This document shows positions 35,761 to 44,502 of a DNA stretch of 64,000 bases, piece by piece; the stretch's first letter is position 1; each line of letters begins with the position of its first letter. The notes under the pieces are model-generated. The model was not told where the DNA came from. It ran no database searches and saw only the letters and a list, made by a program, of their open reading frames with translations. Position numbers and translations under genes: made by a program. This DNA is from an uncultured Woeseiaceae bacterium (GTDB taxonomy: Bacteria; Pseudomonadota; Gammaproteobacteria; Steroidobacterales; Woeseiaceae), in the NCBI GenBank assembly GCA_945787845.1, contig CALZJH010000011.1, positions 85,082 to 149,081 of the forward strand, given 5' to 3'.

Positions 35761-36897
35761 CTAGGTGCCCGGTGAAGATGCCAGCTGGTCCAGGTGCCAG
35801 TCGGCGTTGCCGAACAGCTGCCCGATGGTTGTCAGGCGCTTGAAGTAGTGGGCAACGTCCAGCTCCCAGGTAACCCCCATGCCGCCATGAATCTGTACGG
35901 CTTCTTCACCGACCAGGCGGCCCTTGGTGCCCACGAGGTACTTGATCGAGCTCACGGCCCGCTTGCTGTCATCGCCATCGGCCGCGCGCGTCATCACGGA
36001 CCAGACGAGGAGCGACTGCGCCTCCTCGCAGGCCATGAGCATGTCCACCATACGGTGCTGCAATGCCTGGAATGTGCCGATCGGTACGCCAAACTGCTTG
36101 CGATTTTTTGAATACTCTACCGTTTTGTCTGTCAGGACCTGCATGATGCCGACAGCCTCGGCGCTGACGGCCAGCGTTGCATCGTCGATCGTCGCATCGA
36201 GCGCCGGGTATCCCTCGCCGGGTTCACCCAGAACGCGCCCGTCGTCTACCCGTACGTTGTCCAGTGCAACTTCCGCAGCCTGCAGGCCGTCGACCGTGGC
36301 GTAGGCGTTGCGCGAGACGCCCCTGGTATTTGCGTCGACGGCAAACAACGTGATGCCGTCGCGATCGGCAGCACCGCCCGCCGTGCGGGCGGGCACTATC
36401 AGCAGCTCGGCCGTCCCGCCGTTGAGGACCAGGCCTTTCTTACCGTTCAGGATCCACGCGTCGCCATCCCGGGTCGCGGTTGTCGTGACATTGGCGAGGT
36501 CGTAACGCGCCTGCGGTTCATTGAACGCCAGTGTTGCCTGCAGCTCGCCCGCAATAACGGGCTGGAGCCACTCGTCTTTCTGTTCGGCGCTGGCGGTGCG
36601 CTTGAGAATGCCGCCGGCGAGGATGATGTTCGCAAGATAGGGCTCGACCACGAGGCCGCGCGCCAGGCTTTGCATCAGGACCATCGTGTCGGGCGGTCCG
36701 CCACCGAAGCCGCCGTCTTCCTCTGCGAACGGCACGGCGGTCCAGCCGAGTTCGGCAAACATGGACCACACGGCGTCGCTGTAGCCTTTGTCGCTGCCGG
36801 CATAGGATTGCCGTGTATCAAAGTCGTATTCGTTGTCGATGAACTTGCCAACGCTGTCGGCGAGCATCGTCTGTATTTCATTCAGCGAAAAGTCCAT
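35761..36897 (-). CDS. Acyl-CoA dehydrogenase, second member of a tandem pair
   Basis: FAD flavoprotein-type subunit of 378 residues. N-terminal helical domain (MDFSLNEIQTMLADSVGKFI), middle beta domain, and C-terminal helical domain with EEAVQIHGGMGVTWELDVAH, where a Glu follows Trp (TWE). This GGMGxTWE form with a shortened tail (no NEIQR-type ending) is typical of one subunit of heteromeric acyl-CoA dehydrogenases. The other member is the gene 8 bases upstream. The pair may form a heterotetramer oxidising an unusual acyl-CoA; substrate unknown. Confidence 0.88.
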   Translation of the reverse strand: MDFSLNEIQTMLADSVGKFIDNEYDFDTRQSYAGSDKGYSDAVWSMFAELGWTAVPFAEEDGGFGGGPPDTMVLMQSLARGLVVEPYLANIILAGGILKRTASAEQKDEWLQPVIAGELQATLAFNEPQARYDLANVTTTATRDGDAWILNGKKGLVLNGGTAELLIVPARTAGGAADRDGITLFAVDANTRGVSRNAYATVDGLQAAEVALDNVRVDDGRVLGEPGEGYPALDATIDDATLAVSAEAVGIMQVLTDKTVEYSKNRKQFGVPIGTFQALQHRMVDMLMACEEAQSLLVWSVMTRAADGDDSKRAVSSIKYLVGTKGRLVGEEAVQIHGGMGVTWELDVAHYFKRLTTIGQLFGNADWHLDQLASSPGT

Positions 36898-36905
36898 GGG
36901 TAAAC

Positions 36906-38081
36906 CTACAGTCCAAGCACGTGCTTGGCGATGATGTTCTTCTGAATCTCGTTTGAACCGGCGTAGATCGTCGCCTTGCGGAAATTGAAATACGCCAGTG
37001 CACTCTGCGTCTCGCTACCTTCACCGACACCGGGACCCGGATTGTAGGGCAGGGCGTAGTAGCCCGCGGCATCCATATACAGCGTATCAATGGCCTGGTG
37101 AATCTCCGTGCCCTTGATCTTGAGGAAAGACGACTCCGGTCCCGGAGCCTTGCCCGATGTAACGGCCGCCAGCGTGCGCAGCTCAATGTATTCGAGCGCT
37201 TTGAGGTCAACCTCCACAGCGGCCAGCCTGCGCATGAAATTCTTGTCGTTGGCGAGCGGTGCCGCGCCGCGAACCGGGCGGGCAGCCTGTTCCCGAAGCC
37301 GGCGCAGCCGATATTCGGACCGGAAAGTATTTGCCGAATTGGTGCGCTCATGCTGGAGCAGGACTTTGCCGTAAGTCCAGCCCTTGCCTTCTTCGCCGAC
37401 GAGGTTTTCGACGGGAACCTCGACGTTGTCGAAGTGAATTTCATTCACTTCGTGCGTTCCGTCGAGCAGGATGATCGGCTTGACGGACACGCCCGGGGAC
37501 TGCATGTCGATGAGCAGGAAGCTAATGCCCTCCTGGCGACGCGCGACATCGCTGCTGGTCCTGACGAGGCAGAAGATCCAGTCGGCGTGTTGACCGAGCG
37601 TGGTCCACGTCTTTGTGCCATTGACGAGGTAATGGTCGCCGGCGAGATCGGCACTCATCTTGAGTGAAGCGAGGTCGGAGCCAGCCCCCGGTTCCGAATA
37701 CCCCTGACACCACCATACATTGCTCTCGAGAATGTCGGGCAGAAAGCGTTTTTTCTGCTCGTCACTGCCGAAGGTGTAAATTACCGGCCCCACCATGCGC
37801 AGGCCGAATGGGATAACGACGGGGGCGTTGGCAGACCCTTCTTCGCGCGCGAAGATGTACTTCTGCACCGGGCTCCAGTCCGTACCGCCGTACTCGACGG
37901 GCCAGTTCACGCCCGCCCAACCCTTGTTGAACAGGATTTTTTGCCAGCGGATCTGCATTTCGGGTTCGAGTTCCGCTCCCGAGTCCATGGCTTCCCGAAT
38001 ATCGTCGGGTAACTCGTCGCGGAAAAATGCCCGGACCTCTTCCTGGAATGCGAGTTCTTCCTCGCTGAACGTGACGTGCAT
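36906..38081 (-). CDS. Acyl-CoA dehydrogenase, first member of a tandem pair
   Basis: 391-residue acyl-CoA dehydrogenase. Motifs: YSEPGAGSDLASLKMSAD (FAD/substrate contact, about 134-151), GTKTWTTLGQHADWIFCLVR, and the ending ATIYAGSNEIQKNIIAKHVL. The position equivalent to the catalytic Glu of medium-chain enzymes is Ala (IYAGS), and the partner subunit carries a Glu in GGMGVTWE instead, as known for heteromeric bacterial enzymes such as mycobacterial steroid-side-chain FadE pairs. Electrons would pass to ETF and then ETF-QO, encoded at 58.5 kb. First gene of the minus-strand run ending at 34.2 kb. Confidence 0.9.
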   Translation of the reverse strand: MHVTFSEEELAFQEEVRAFFRDELPDDIREAMDSGAELEPEMQIRWQKILFNKGWAGVNWPVEYGGTDWSPVQKYIFAREEGSANAPVVIPFGLRMVGPVIYTFGSDEQKKRFLPDILESNVWWCQGYSEPGAGSDLASLKMSADLAGDHYLVNGTKTWTTLGQHADWIFCLVRTSSDVARRQEGISFLLIDMQSPGVSVKPIILLDGTHEVNEIHFDNVEVPVENLVGEEGKGWTYGKVLLQHERTNSANTFRSEYRLRRLREQAARPVRGAAPLANDKNFMRRLAAVEVDLKALEYIELRTLAAVTSGKAPGPESSFLKIKGTEIHQAIDTLYMDAAGYYALPYNPGPGVGEGSETQSALAYFNFRKATIYAGSNEIQKNIIAKHVLGL

Positions 38082-38181
38082 ACGGTCTAATCCCTGCTAG
38101 GCGAGCGCTGTAGCCTATCAAAGACGGGCGATGTCGTCTGTTGCTGTTTGTATCAGGGGGCGTTTGCGGCAGAATGCGTCC

Positions 38182-39243
38182 ATGAGTTCTGACCTGCACC
38201 CTGATGATCTGCCAGCGCCAAATATTGCCGCTGTGCGTGACGCCCTGCAGCGGCCCCTGCATGACCTGCGGATATCCGTCCTGGATCAGTGCAATTTCCG
38301 CTGCCCCTACTGTATGCCGGAAGACGAATTTCATGCAGATTACGAATTCCTGAACAGGCAGCAGCGCCTGAGCTACGAAGAGATTCTTCGAATTGCGGGG
38401 GTCGCGGCACGACTTGGCGTCAGCAAGCTGCGGCTGACGGGCGGTGAGCCCTTGCTGGACAAACGGATTCCAACCCTCGTGAAGGGGCTGGCGGCGATTC
38501 CCGGCATCGATGACCTGGCGCTGACGACGAACGCCATGTTGCTGGCACCGATGGCGGAGAAGCTGGCGGCTGCCGGTTTGCATCGAGTGACAATTAGCCT
38601 CGACAGTCTCGACGAGGACGTATTCCGGCGTATGAGCGGCGGCCGCGGGGATCTGTCACGGGTCCTTGATGGCGTGTCGGCGGCACAAAGTGCCGGACTG
38701 TCGCCGATCAAGATCAACGTTGTCGTGCAGCGCGGGGTCAATGATCACACGGTGCTGGACCTGCTCGAGCATTTTCGCGGCAGCGGGCATATTGTGCGGC
38801 TGATCGAGTTTATGGACGTGGGCAATCGCAACGGCTGGCGGCTCGACCAGGTGGTCCCGTCCCGGCAGTTGCTGCAGAAGGTGCGAGAACGCTGGCCGGT
38901 AAGGCGCGTCGACCAGAATTACCCGGGCGAAGTGGCCCGGCGCTATGAGTACGTTGATGGGGCCGGCGAGATCGGCTTCATCTCGTCGGTGACCGAGCCG
39001 TTCTGCGGTGATTGCAGCCGCGCGCGGCTGTCCGCGGACGGCATGCTTTATACTTGCCTGTTCGCCAACCAGGGAACGGATCTGCGCGAATCGCTGCGCA
39101 ATGACGCTGACGATGAGGAGCTCACCGATATCCTCTCGCAGATATGGTTGCAGCGCGCCGATCGTTACAGCGAGTTGCGGCGACCCGAGCTGGCCGAAGC
39201 GCATGTCTTGCGCAAGGTCGAGATGTACAGAATTGGAGGATAG
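38182..39243 (+). CDS. moaA: GTP 3',8-cyclase (MoaA), molybdenum cofactor step 1
   Basis: Radical-SAM enzyme that with MoaC turns GTP into cyclic pyranopterin monophosphate. The N-terminal cluster is DQCNFRCPYCMPEDE (CxxxCxxC, about 39-53), the SAM-binding LRLTGGEPLLDKRIP follows, and the C-terminal cluster is PFCGDCSRARLSADGMLYTC. The chain ends in the double Gly (YRIGG) required for activity. The ATG at 38182 gives 353 residues; an upstream start at 38131 would only add a poor leader. The stop abuts the moaC start. Confidence 0.96.
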   Translation: MSSDLHPDDLPAPNIAAVRDALQRPLHDLRISVLDQCNFRCPYCMPEDEFHADYEFLNRQQRLSYEEILRIAGVAARLGVSKLRLTGGEPLLDKRIPTLVKGLAAIPGIDDLALTTNAMLLAPMAEKLAAAGLHRVTISLDSLDEDVFRRMSGGRGDLSRVLDGVSAAQSAGLSPIKINVVVQRGVNDHTVLDLLEHFRGSGHIVRLIEFMDVGNRNGWRLDQVVPSRQLLQKVRERWPVRRVDQNYPGEVARRYEYVDGAGEIGFISSVTEPFCGDCSRARLSADGMLYTCLFANQGTDLRESLRNDADDEELTDILSQIWLQRADRYSELRRPELAEAHVLRKVEMYRIGG

Positions 39244-39723
39244 TTGTTGGGCAAGCTGAGTCATATCGATGCGGAGAATCGACCGACCATGGTCGATGTC
39301 AGCGAGAAGACGGCCGGCAACCGTACGGCCCATGCACGTACGCGCGTACGCCTGCCGGAAACGATCACCGCGCACATATCCGGTGACGAAATTGCGACAA
39401 AGAAAGGTCCCGTGTTTGCTACGGCAATCATCGCCGGCGTAATGGCAGCGAAGAGAACCCATGAGCTGATCCCGTTCTGCCATCCATTGGGCCTGGAGAA
39501 CTGCAAGGTGATGGTTGAGCTGCAGGGCGATGACGTCGTGATCGACTGCCACTGCAAAGTGCACCACAAGACCGGCGTCGAGATGGAAGCACTGACCGGT
39601 GCGAGCGTCGCGGCGCTGACGGTGTACGACATGCTCAAGGCGATGTCGCATGACATCGTGATTCACGAGACCCGGCTGATATCCAAGACGGGCGGCAAGC
39701 AGGACTTTCATCGCGATGACTAG
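39244..39723 (+). CDS. moaC: Cyclic pyranopterin monophosphate synthase (MoaC)
   Basis: Completes cyclic pyranopterin monophosphate with MoaA. 159 residues with KLSHIDAENRPTMVDVSEKT at the N-terminus, the RTHELIPFCHPL site (conserved His/Cys) and GVEMEALTGASVAALTVYDMLKA with MSHDIVIHETRLISKTGGK. The first codon is TTG at 39244, directly after the moaA TAG (a second TTG follows). The 3' end overlaps mobA by 8 bases. Confidence 0.96.
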   Translation: MLGKLSHIDAENRPTMVDVSEKTAGNRTAHARTRVRLPETITAHISGDEIATKKGPVFATAIIAGVMAAKRTHELIPFCHPLGLENCKVMVELQGDDVVIDCHCKVHHKTGVEMEALTGASVAALTVYDMLKAMSHDIVIHETRLISKTGGKQDFHRDD

Positions 39724-40306
39724 CGGGCCTGTATACGGACTCGTGTTGTCCGGCGGCAAGAGTCAGCGCATGGGCCGCGACAAGGCACTGCTGGAGCGCG
39801 ACGGCCAGTCACAGCTCGCCTATATCGCGACACTGCTCGAGGATTGTGTCGATCGCGTGTTCGTATCCACGCGGGAAGACCAGAAGCAGGAGGCCGAGCG
39901 GCGCCAGTTCGACCAGGTTGTGGATCACTACGACGACATGGGACCCCTTGCCGGGATTCTTTCGGCCATGGAGGACTATCCTGAGGTCGATTGGCTGGTC
40001 GTGGCCTGTGACCTGCCCAATATCAGCGGCGCCACGTTGCGCGAGTTGCTCGACCAGCGTTCCTCGCAGCATCCGTTTACAGCTTACGCCAGCAGTCACG
40101 ACGGGCTCCCCGAGCCCTTGTGTGCGTTTTACCCGGCGAGCAGCCTCGCGCTGATCCGACAATTCGCCGACGAAGGTATTCACTGTCCGCGAAAGATCCT
40201 GATCCGCTCCGATACGCACCTGCTCAAGCAAAGCGACCCGGCTTCGCTCGACAACGTGAATACGCCGCACGATCTTGCGGATAGTGTGCTCGAGGTGACC
40301 CGGTGA
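39716..40306 (+). CDS. mobA: Molybdenum cofactor guanylyltransferase (MobA)
   Basis: Attaches GMP to molybdopterin to make the bis-MGD form used by DMSO-reductase-type enzymes. The 196-residue protein carries the nucleotidyltransferase signature LVLSGGKSQRMGRDKALLER (about 9-28) and the Mg-binding WLVVACDLPNIS, plus PLAGILSAMED and NVNTPHDL near the end. It is inserted between moaC and moaD in the operon, overlapping both. Its presence means the organism probably uses MGD-containing oxidoreductases, though none is in the window. Confidence 0.92.
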   Translation: MTSGPVYGLVLSGGKSQRMGRDKALLERDGQSQLAYIATLLEDCVDRVFVSTREDQKQEAERRQFDQVVDHYDDMGPLAGILSAMEDYPEVDWLVVACDLPNISGATLRELLDQRSSQHPFTAYASSHDGLPEPLCAFYPASSLALIRQFADEGIHCPRKILIRSDTHLLKQSDPASLDNVNTPHDLADSVLEVTR

Positions 40307-40545
40307 AGACGATTACCGTGCGCTATTTTGCGATGTTCCGCGAGCATGCAGGCGTGGCGGAAGAAACCCTGCGTCTGGACGCAAGGACGGCCCACGACGT
40401 CTTCGAATCCACGCGCGCGAGGCACGGCTCGACCGAACCCAACGGTCATTGCAAGGTGGCGATCAACGACCACATGGCCGACTGGGACAGCCCCGTCAAT
40501 GACGGCGATACGGTTCTGCTGTTTCCGCCCGTAGCGGGTGGCTGA
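40303..40545 (+). CDS. moaD: Molybdopterin synthase small subunit (MoaD)
   Basis: Ubiquitin-like sulfur carrier, 80 residues, beginning KTITVRYFAMFREHAGVAEE and ending in the thiocarboxylate-forming PPVAGG. It hands sulfur to precursor Z in complex with MoaE. The start overlaps the mobA stop by 4 bases (GTGA) and the moaE gene follows at once. The MoeB-type activating enzyme is not in the window. Confidence 0.94.
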   Translation: MKTITVRYFAMFREHAGVAEETLRLDARTAHDVFESTRARHGSTEPNGHCKVAINDHMADWDSPVNDGDTVLLFPPVAGG

Positions 40546-40546
40546 C

Positions 40547-40984
40547 ATGATCGAGGTCAGCGACGCACCCATCGATACGGCAGCATTGCAGCGTTCGCTG
40601 ACCAATCCGGCGGCGGGCGGTTATTGTGCATTCGAAGGCTGGGTGCGCAATGAGAACGAAGGCCACAAAGTGCACCGGCTGGAATATGAAGCCTACGAAC
40701 CGCTCGTGATCAGTGAAGGCGAGAAGGTGCTGGCCGAAGCCAGGGAGCGCTTTCCATACCTCGAGGCGCGTTGCGTGCATCGTGTCGGCCTGCTTGAGCT
40801 GGGGGAGTGTGCGGTCTGGATAGGCGTTGCGGCCCCGCATCGAGATGAGGCATTCAAAGCCTGCCGCTACATTATCGATGAGATCAAGGTGCGCCTGCCG
40901 ATCTGGAAGAAAGAGCACTACGCGAGCGGCGATTCGGGCTGGGTCAATTGCGAACGCTGTGCCGCACACGGGTTTGCGGATTGA
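40547..40984 (+). CDS. moaE: Molybdopterin synthase catalytic subunit (MoaE)
   Basis: Catalytic half of molybdopterin synthase; about 145 residues from the ATG at 40547 (an in-frame GTG at 40538 is less likely). Recognised by GGYCAFEGWVRNENEGHKV, LEYEAYEPLVISEGEKVLAE, HRVGLLELGECAVWIGVAAPHRDEAF (binding pocket) and the catalytic Lys region IKVRLPIWKKEHYASGDSGWV. It directly follows moaD with a one-base gap and ends the cofactor gene run. Confidence 0.95.
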   Translation: MIEVSDAPIDTAALQRSLTNPAAGGYCAFEGWVRNENEGHKVHRLEYEAYEPLVISEGEKVLAEARERFPYLEARCVHRVGLLELGECAVWIGVAAPHRDEAFKACRYIIDEIKVRLPIWKKEHYASGDSGWVNCERCAAHGFAD

Positions 40985-41042
40985 ACGCGCATCAGGTATC
41001 ACTGGGCGCGGGCAACTGGTATGTCCATAGCGGGGGACGGGT

Positions 41043-41513
41043 TTGCGAACGATAAGATCCATTGAAGATGCGAAGGCGCTCGAAGGCGAGGAGGTCGGCT
41101 TGTCCGACTGGATCGTCATCGACCAGCATCGTATTGACCAGTTTGCCGAAGCGACGGCCGACTACCAGTGGATCCATGTGGATACCGAGCGTGCTGCGAA
41201 GGAGATGCCCAATGGCAAAACCATCGCACACGGCTACCTGACGCTGGCGCTGATTCCCGCGCTCACGAGTAAGTTCGTCGAAGTCGTCAACCTCGAACGA
41301 GCTATCAACTTCGGGCTGAACAAGGTGCGTTTCTACGCACCCGTGCCTGTTGGCGCCCATTTACGCGGTCGCGCAACGGTGTTGCAGGCGCGCCGCAGGG
41401 CCGGCGCGCTGCTGCTGACATCGGAAGTCCGTATCGAGGTCGAGGGCGAGCGCAAGCCAGCCTGCGTAGCCGAGACGCTCGGCATGTACTTCTTCAGCGA
41501 CCAGGACGGCTAG
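41043..41513 (+). CDS. MaoC-family hot-dog dehydratase
   Basis: (R)-specific enoyl-CoA hydratase-like protein of 156 residues. The catalytic Asp/His pair sits in QFAEATADYQWIHVDTERA, and the hot-dog helix is GKTIAHGYLTLALIPAL. The protein also has the KVRFYAPVPVGAHLRGRATV substrate strand. The first codon is TTG at 41043; an upstream GGGGGACGGG stretch can act as ribosome binding site. The gene is 58 bases after moaE and may have its own role in acyl-CoA metabolism, fitting the other acyl-CoA genes here. Stop overlaps the convergent cysteine synthase fusion by 4 bases. Confidence 0.87.
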   Translation: MRTIRSIEDAKALEGEEVGLSDWIVIDQHRIDQFAEATADYQWIHVDTERAAKEMPNGKTIAHGYLTLALIPALTSKFVEVVNLERAINFGLNKVRFYAPVPVGAHLRGRATVLQARRRAGALLLTSEVRIEVEGERKPACVAETLGMYFFSDQDG

Positions 41514-43012
41514 CGAGCATGTAGCCACTTTGGCAGGAACGAGTACGGGTCCTTGTCCGCGCTCGTATTCCACGCCACGTTGTTGGCCTCCAGCAGTTCT
41601 GCCATCGCGCCGTCATTGGCGGCATCGAACAATTCCGTCGCGCCGCCGATGTGTTTGCCGCCGATATAGATCTGCGGGATCGTCTTGGCGCCCGTATCCG
41701 CTTCGAGCGCTTTGCGAATCTTGCCGCCCTTGTTGTCCTCCTGGTAGGCGACGGAATCGAGGTCGATGGCCCGGTAGGGAATACCATAGTGCGCGAACAT
41801 CTTGCGAACCGACCAGCAAAACTCGCACCACTCCAACGCGAACAGGATGACCGGGTTGTCGGTGTCGTGTGTCGCGTCCTGCAGAAATTCAACAGCATCG
41901 ACGGGCGCCTGTACCGGCGGTTCCTCGGCAGCCTTGTCGTCGCCAGGCGGCGGTGGGGGCGGCGGCGCATCGAAGCGATAGTTGGGCGTTGAGCGCGAGA
42001 TGTCCTGTTCTTCGTCACTCATGTCGACCGAGATATCGTCGAACAACGGCGTACTCAGGTAACGCTCGCCGGTGTCCGGCAGCATGCACAGGATGTTCGA
42101 GCCCGGCTCGGCGCTCGCGGCCACGGCCAGTGCGCCGGCCAGCGTCGCGCCGGCTGAGATGCCGACGAAGATGCCTTCTTCGCTCGCCAGGGCACGTGAG
42201 AGGTGCAGTGATGCGTTGCCGTCAACGGGAATAATGTCGTCGATCAACTGGGCATCGACGACATCTTCGGTCAATTTCGGGATGAAGTCGGGACTCCAGC
42301 CCTGCATGAGATGTGGACGAAACAGCGGGTGGCTCTCCTTGGGTGTACCGTCAGCCAGGCGTTCCTGGGGTATGCCACTGCCCAGGAGTTGCGCGTTGTC
42401 AGGCTCGCAGACGATGACCCTTGTGTCGGGGCTATTGGCCTTGAGGTAGCTGGATACGCCTTTGAGAGTGCCGCCCGTACCGAACCCGGAGACCCAGTAG
42501 TCGAGTTTCTTTTCGCCAAAGGCCTCGAGAATCTCGGGACCGGTGGTGCGATAGTGCGCATCTGCATTCGCCTCGTTCTCGAACTGCCGGACCAGGAACC
42601 AGCCGTGCTTTTCGGCCAATTCGGCCGCCTTGGCCAGCATCCCGCTCCCCTTGAGCGCCGCGGGTGTCAGTACGACCCTGGCGCCGAGGAAGCGCATCAT
42701 GCGCCGGCGTTCGACGCTGAAGCTCTCGGCCATGGTCACCACGAGCGGGTAGCCTTTCTGAGCGCAGACCATCGCGAGGCCGATGCCGGTGTTGCCCGAG
42801 GTCGCCTCGATCACGGTCTGGCCGGGCTTCAGCGATCCGTCCTTCTCAGCGGCCTCGATAACAGACAGTGCGAGCCGGTCCTTGACCGATCCACCCGGAT
42901 TGAAGGATTCGACCTTGACGTAGATGTTGACGTCTTTGGGCCCCAGTTTGTTGAGTTTGACGATCGGTGTGCCCCCGATCGTGTCCAGGATGTTGTCGTA
43001 CAGTTTGTTCAT
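41510..43012 (-). CDS. Cysteine synthase fused to a glutaredoxin
   Basis: A 500-residue two-domain enzyme. Residues about 1-320 are O-acetylserine sulfhydrylase: IGGTPIVKLNKL, FNPGGSVKDRLA with the PLP Lys, EATSGNTGIGLAMV, GFGTGGTLKGV and GISAGATLAGALA. A Pro-rich linker (APPPPPPPGDD, about 348-358) leads to a glutaredoxin domain (about 380-500) with ALEWCEFCWSVRKMF as redox centre and TIPQIYIGGKHIGGATELFD as cis-Pro and glutathione-binding region. The ATG at 43012 has AAGG upstream. The fusion may tie cysteine synthesis to thiol redox state, reduce its own substrate, or handle persulfide. Function is inference; both domains look complete. Confidence 0.92.
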   Translation of the reverse strand: MNKLYDNILDTIGGTPIVKLNKLGPKDVNIYVKVESFNPGGSVKDRLALSVIEAAEKDGSLKPGQTVIEATSGNTGIGLAMVCAQKGYPLVVTMAESFSVERRRMMRFLGARVVLTPAALKGSGMLAKAAELAEKHGWFLVRQFENEANADAHYRTTGPEILEAFGEKKLDYWVSGFGTGGTLKGVSSYLKANSPDTRVIVCEPDNAQLLGSGIPQERLADGTPKESHPLFRPHLMQGWSPDFIPKLTEDVVDAQLIDDIIPVDGNASLHLSRALASEEGIFVGISAGATLAGALAVAASAEPGSNILCMLPDTGERYLSTPLFDDISVDMSDEEQDISRSTPNYRFDAPPPPPPPGDDKAAEEPPVQAPVDAVEFLQDATHDTDNPVILFALEWCEFCWSVRKMFAHYGIPYRAIDLDSVAYQEDNKGGKIRKALEADTGAKTIPQIYIGGKHIGGATELFDAANDGAMAELLEANNVAWNTSADKDPYSFLPKWLHAR

Positions 43013-43156
43013 GTCGTCGCCTTGTTGTTTGATTTTGGATGGCGTTACGGTACGGCTGGCGCGGCCTTGAGACATGACCACGGTAGGTCCCTTTGCTGAC
43101 TCCTCAAAGACTATAATAGCCGCAATCCGCGATACCCGCTGTGCAGGGGAAATATC

Positions 43157-43519
43157 ATGATTATTGCAGTACTTGGTGCCCTGATCGTTCTGCTGGGTCT
43201 CGTCGGCCTCATCCAGCCGGATCGCTTCCGGTCGATGTTCACAAGCCTCGACAGCCAGATGCGTTTCGTCCTCGCCATCGTCACGCGCCTGATCATCGGC
43301 GGCTTGTTGTGGTGGCTGGCCGATGAGCTTCGGCATCCACAGGTCATGCGCATCCTGGCGGCGATCGCCGTTCTTGCAGCCGTGGTGGTCTTGTTCATGG
43401 GGCGCGAGCGGCTGGACAGGCTCATCGGCTGGTGGCTTACGCGTTCTGACGGGCTGTTGCGCGTGTCGGCCCTGTTCGCCGCTGCTTTTGGGGCATTCCT
43501 GGTCTACGCCGCGACCTAA
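43157..43519 (+). CDS. Small conserved-type membrane protein
   Basis: Not assigned to a known function. The 120 residues contain about four hydrophobic segments: IIAVLGALIVLLGLVGLI (2-19), FVLAIVTRLIIGGLLWWLA (38-56), ILAAIAVLAAVVVLFMG (66-82) and VSALFAAAFGAFLVYAA (103-119), separated by short charged loops (QPDRFRS, DELRHPQV). The GGGGAAAT-like site just before the ATG supports the start. It is divergent from the cysteine synthase fusion and its 3' end overlaps the nitrilase stop by 4 bases. Confidence 0.7.
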   Translation: MIIAVLGALIVLLGLVGLIQPDRFRSMFTSLDSQMRFVLAIVTRLIIGGLLWWLADELRHPQVMRILAAIAVLAAVVVLFMGRERLDRLIGWWLTRSDGLLRVSALFAAAFGAFLVYAAT

Positions 43520-44484
43520 TCCTCAGTCGAGTCGTCGAGGAACTCCGCCGTCGCCTGGCGCTTGCGGTTGACGACGAGCCGCGTGACGTCCGGCCTCGAA
43601 TAATGGCCGACGACGTCCAGGCTGTGACGTTCCTCGAGGACTTTCGCATGATCGATTTCGACGACGCTGAGTGCCTCTTTGCCCGTCACTGGTTCGAGTA
43701 GCCAGTTGCCGTCCGGACCCGCGACACAGGAGCCTCCATTCGCCATGAGGTCGTCGGCCGTCTCGATGAGCAGGTCTGAGTGAGGCAGTGCGGGGTCGAT
43801 GTCCTCACGGCGCATCAGTCCCGATACCGACACGACATAGGAGCGGCTTTCGCGGGCAATGAAGCGCGTAATCTCTTCGGTATTGCGACGGTTGCCGGGC
43901 CAGATCGCGACATGCAGGTCCTCGCCCTGGGCGTACAGGGCAGCTCGCGGCAGCGGTAGCCAGTTTTCCCAGCAATTGAGGCCGCCCACGGTGAACGGTC
44001 CCAGCTTGTGCGTGCGCAGCCCGTTGCCGTCACCGATGGCCCAGACCAGCCGTTCTTCGTGCGTCGGCATGAGCTTGCGGTGAACAGAACAGATCTTTCC
44101 CGCCGCGTCGATGAACACCATCGAACAGTAGAGGCTGTGGCCGCCCCTGTTGGCGGCGCGCTCCATGATGCCCAGGTAGATCGCGATACCGTTGCTGCGT
44201 GCGGCCGTGCACACGAGATCGAGATCCCCGTCTTCGATACACACGCCCTGGCTGACGTAGTGTGCGAACAGGGACTTCTGCAGGTCCGATTCGAATGCGG
44301 CGCCCCCTGTCCGCTCCACCCAGAAAGGATAGCCCGGCACCAGAGCCTCGCCGAACGCGACCAGGTTGCAGCCCTGCTGCGCAGCGTCCGAAATCCATGC
44401 AACGACCTTGTCGAGCGTCGCGGCGCGGTTCAGCCAGGCAGGTGCAATCTGCGCCAGTCCGACCGTGAGCTTGTTGTCAGACAT
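43516..44484 (-). CDS. Nitrilase-superfamily carbon-nitrogen hydrolase
   Basis: 322 residues from the ATG at 44484 (the longer open frame upstream crosses the terminator). Catalytic Glu-Lys-Cys are VAFGEALVPGYPFW (Glu at about 45), SVHRKLMPTHEERLVW (Lys) and GGLNCWENWLPLPRA (Cys). The NCWENW and HRKL forms are typical of true nitrilases, so it likely hydrolyses a nitrile to acid plus ammonia. It lies 68 bases downstream of the TonB-dependent receptor but behind the latter's terminator. Substrate unknown. Confidence 0.9.
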   Translation of the reverse strand: MSDNKLTVGLAQIAPAWLNRAATLDKVVAWISDAAQQGCNLVAFGEALVPGYPFWVERTGGAAFESDLQKSLFAHYVSQGVCIEDGDLDLVCTAARSNGIAIYLGIMERAANRGGHSLYCSMVFIDAAGKICSVHRKLMPTHEERLVWAIGDGNGLRTHKLGPFTVGGLNCWENWLPLPRAALYAQGEDLHVAIWPGNRRNTEEITRFIARESRSYVVSVSGLMRREDIDPALPHSDLLIETADDLMANGGSCVAGPDGNWLLEPVTGKEALSVVEIDHAKVLEERHSLDVVGHYSRPDVTRLVVNRKRQATAEFLDDSTED

Positions 44485-44502
44485 CGTGTACTCCGATTCG
44501 CC

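Noticed and set aside
43013..43336. N-terminal extension of the cysteine synthase fusion
   Set aside because: It overlaps the divergent small membrane protein; the ATG at 43012 has a ribosome site and starts the conserved domain.
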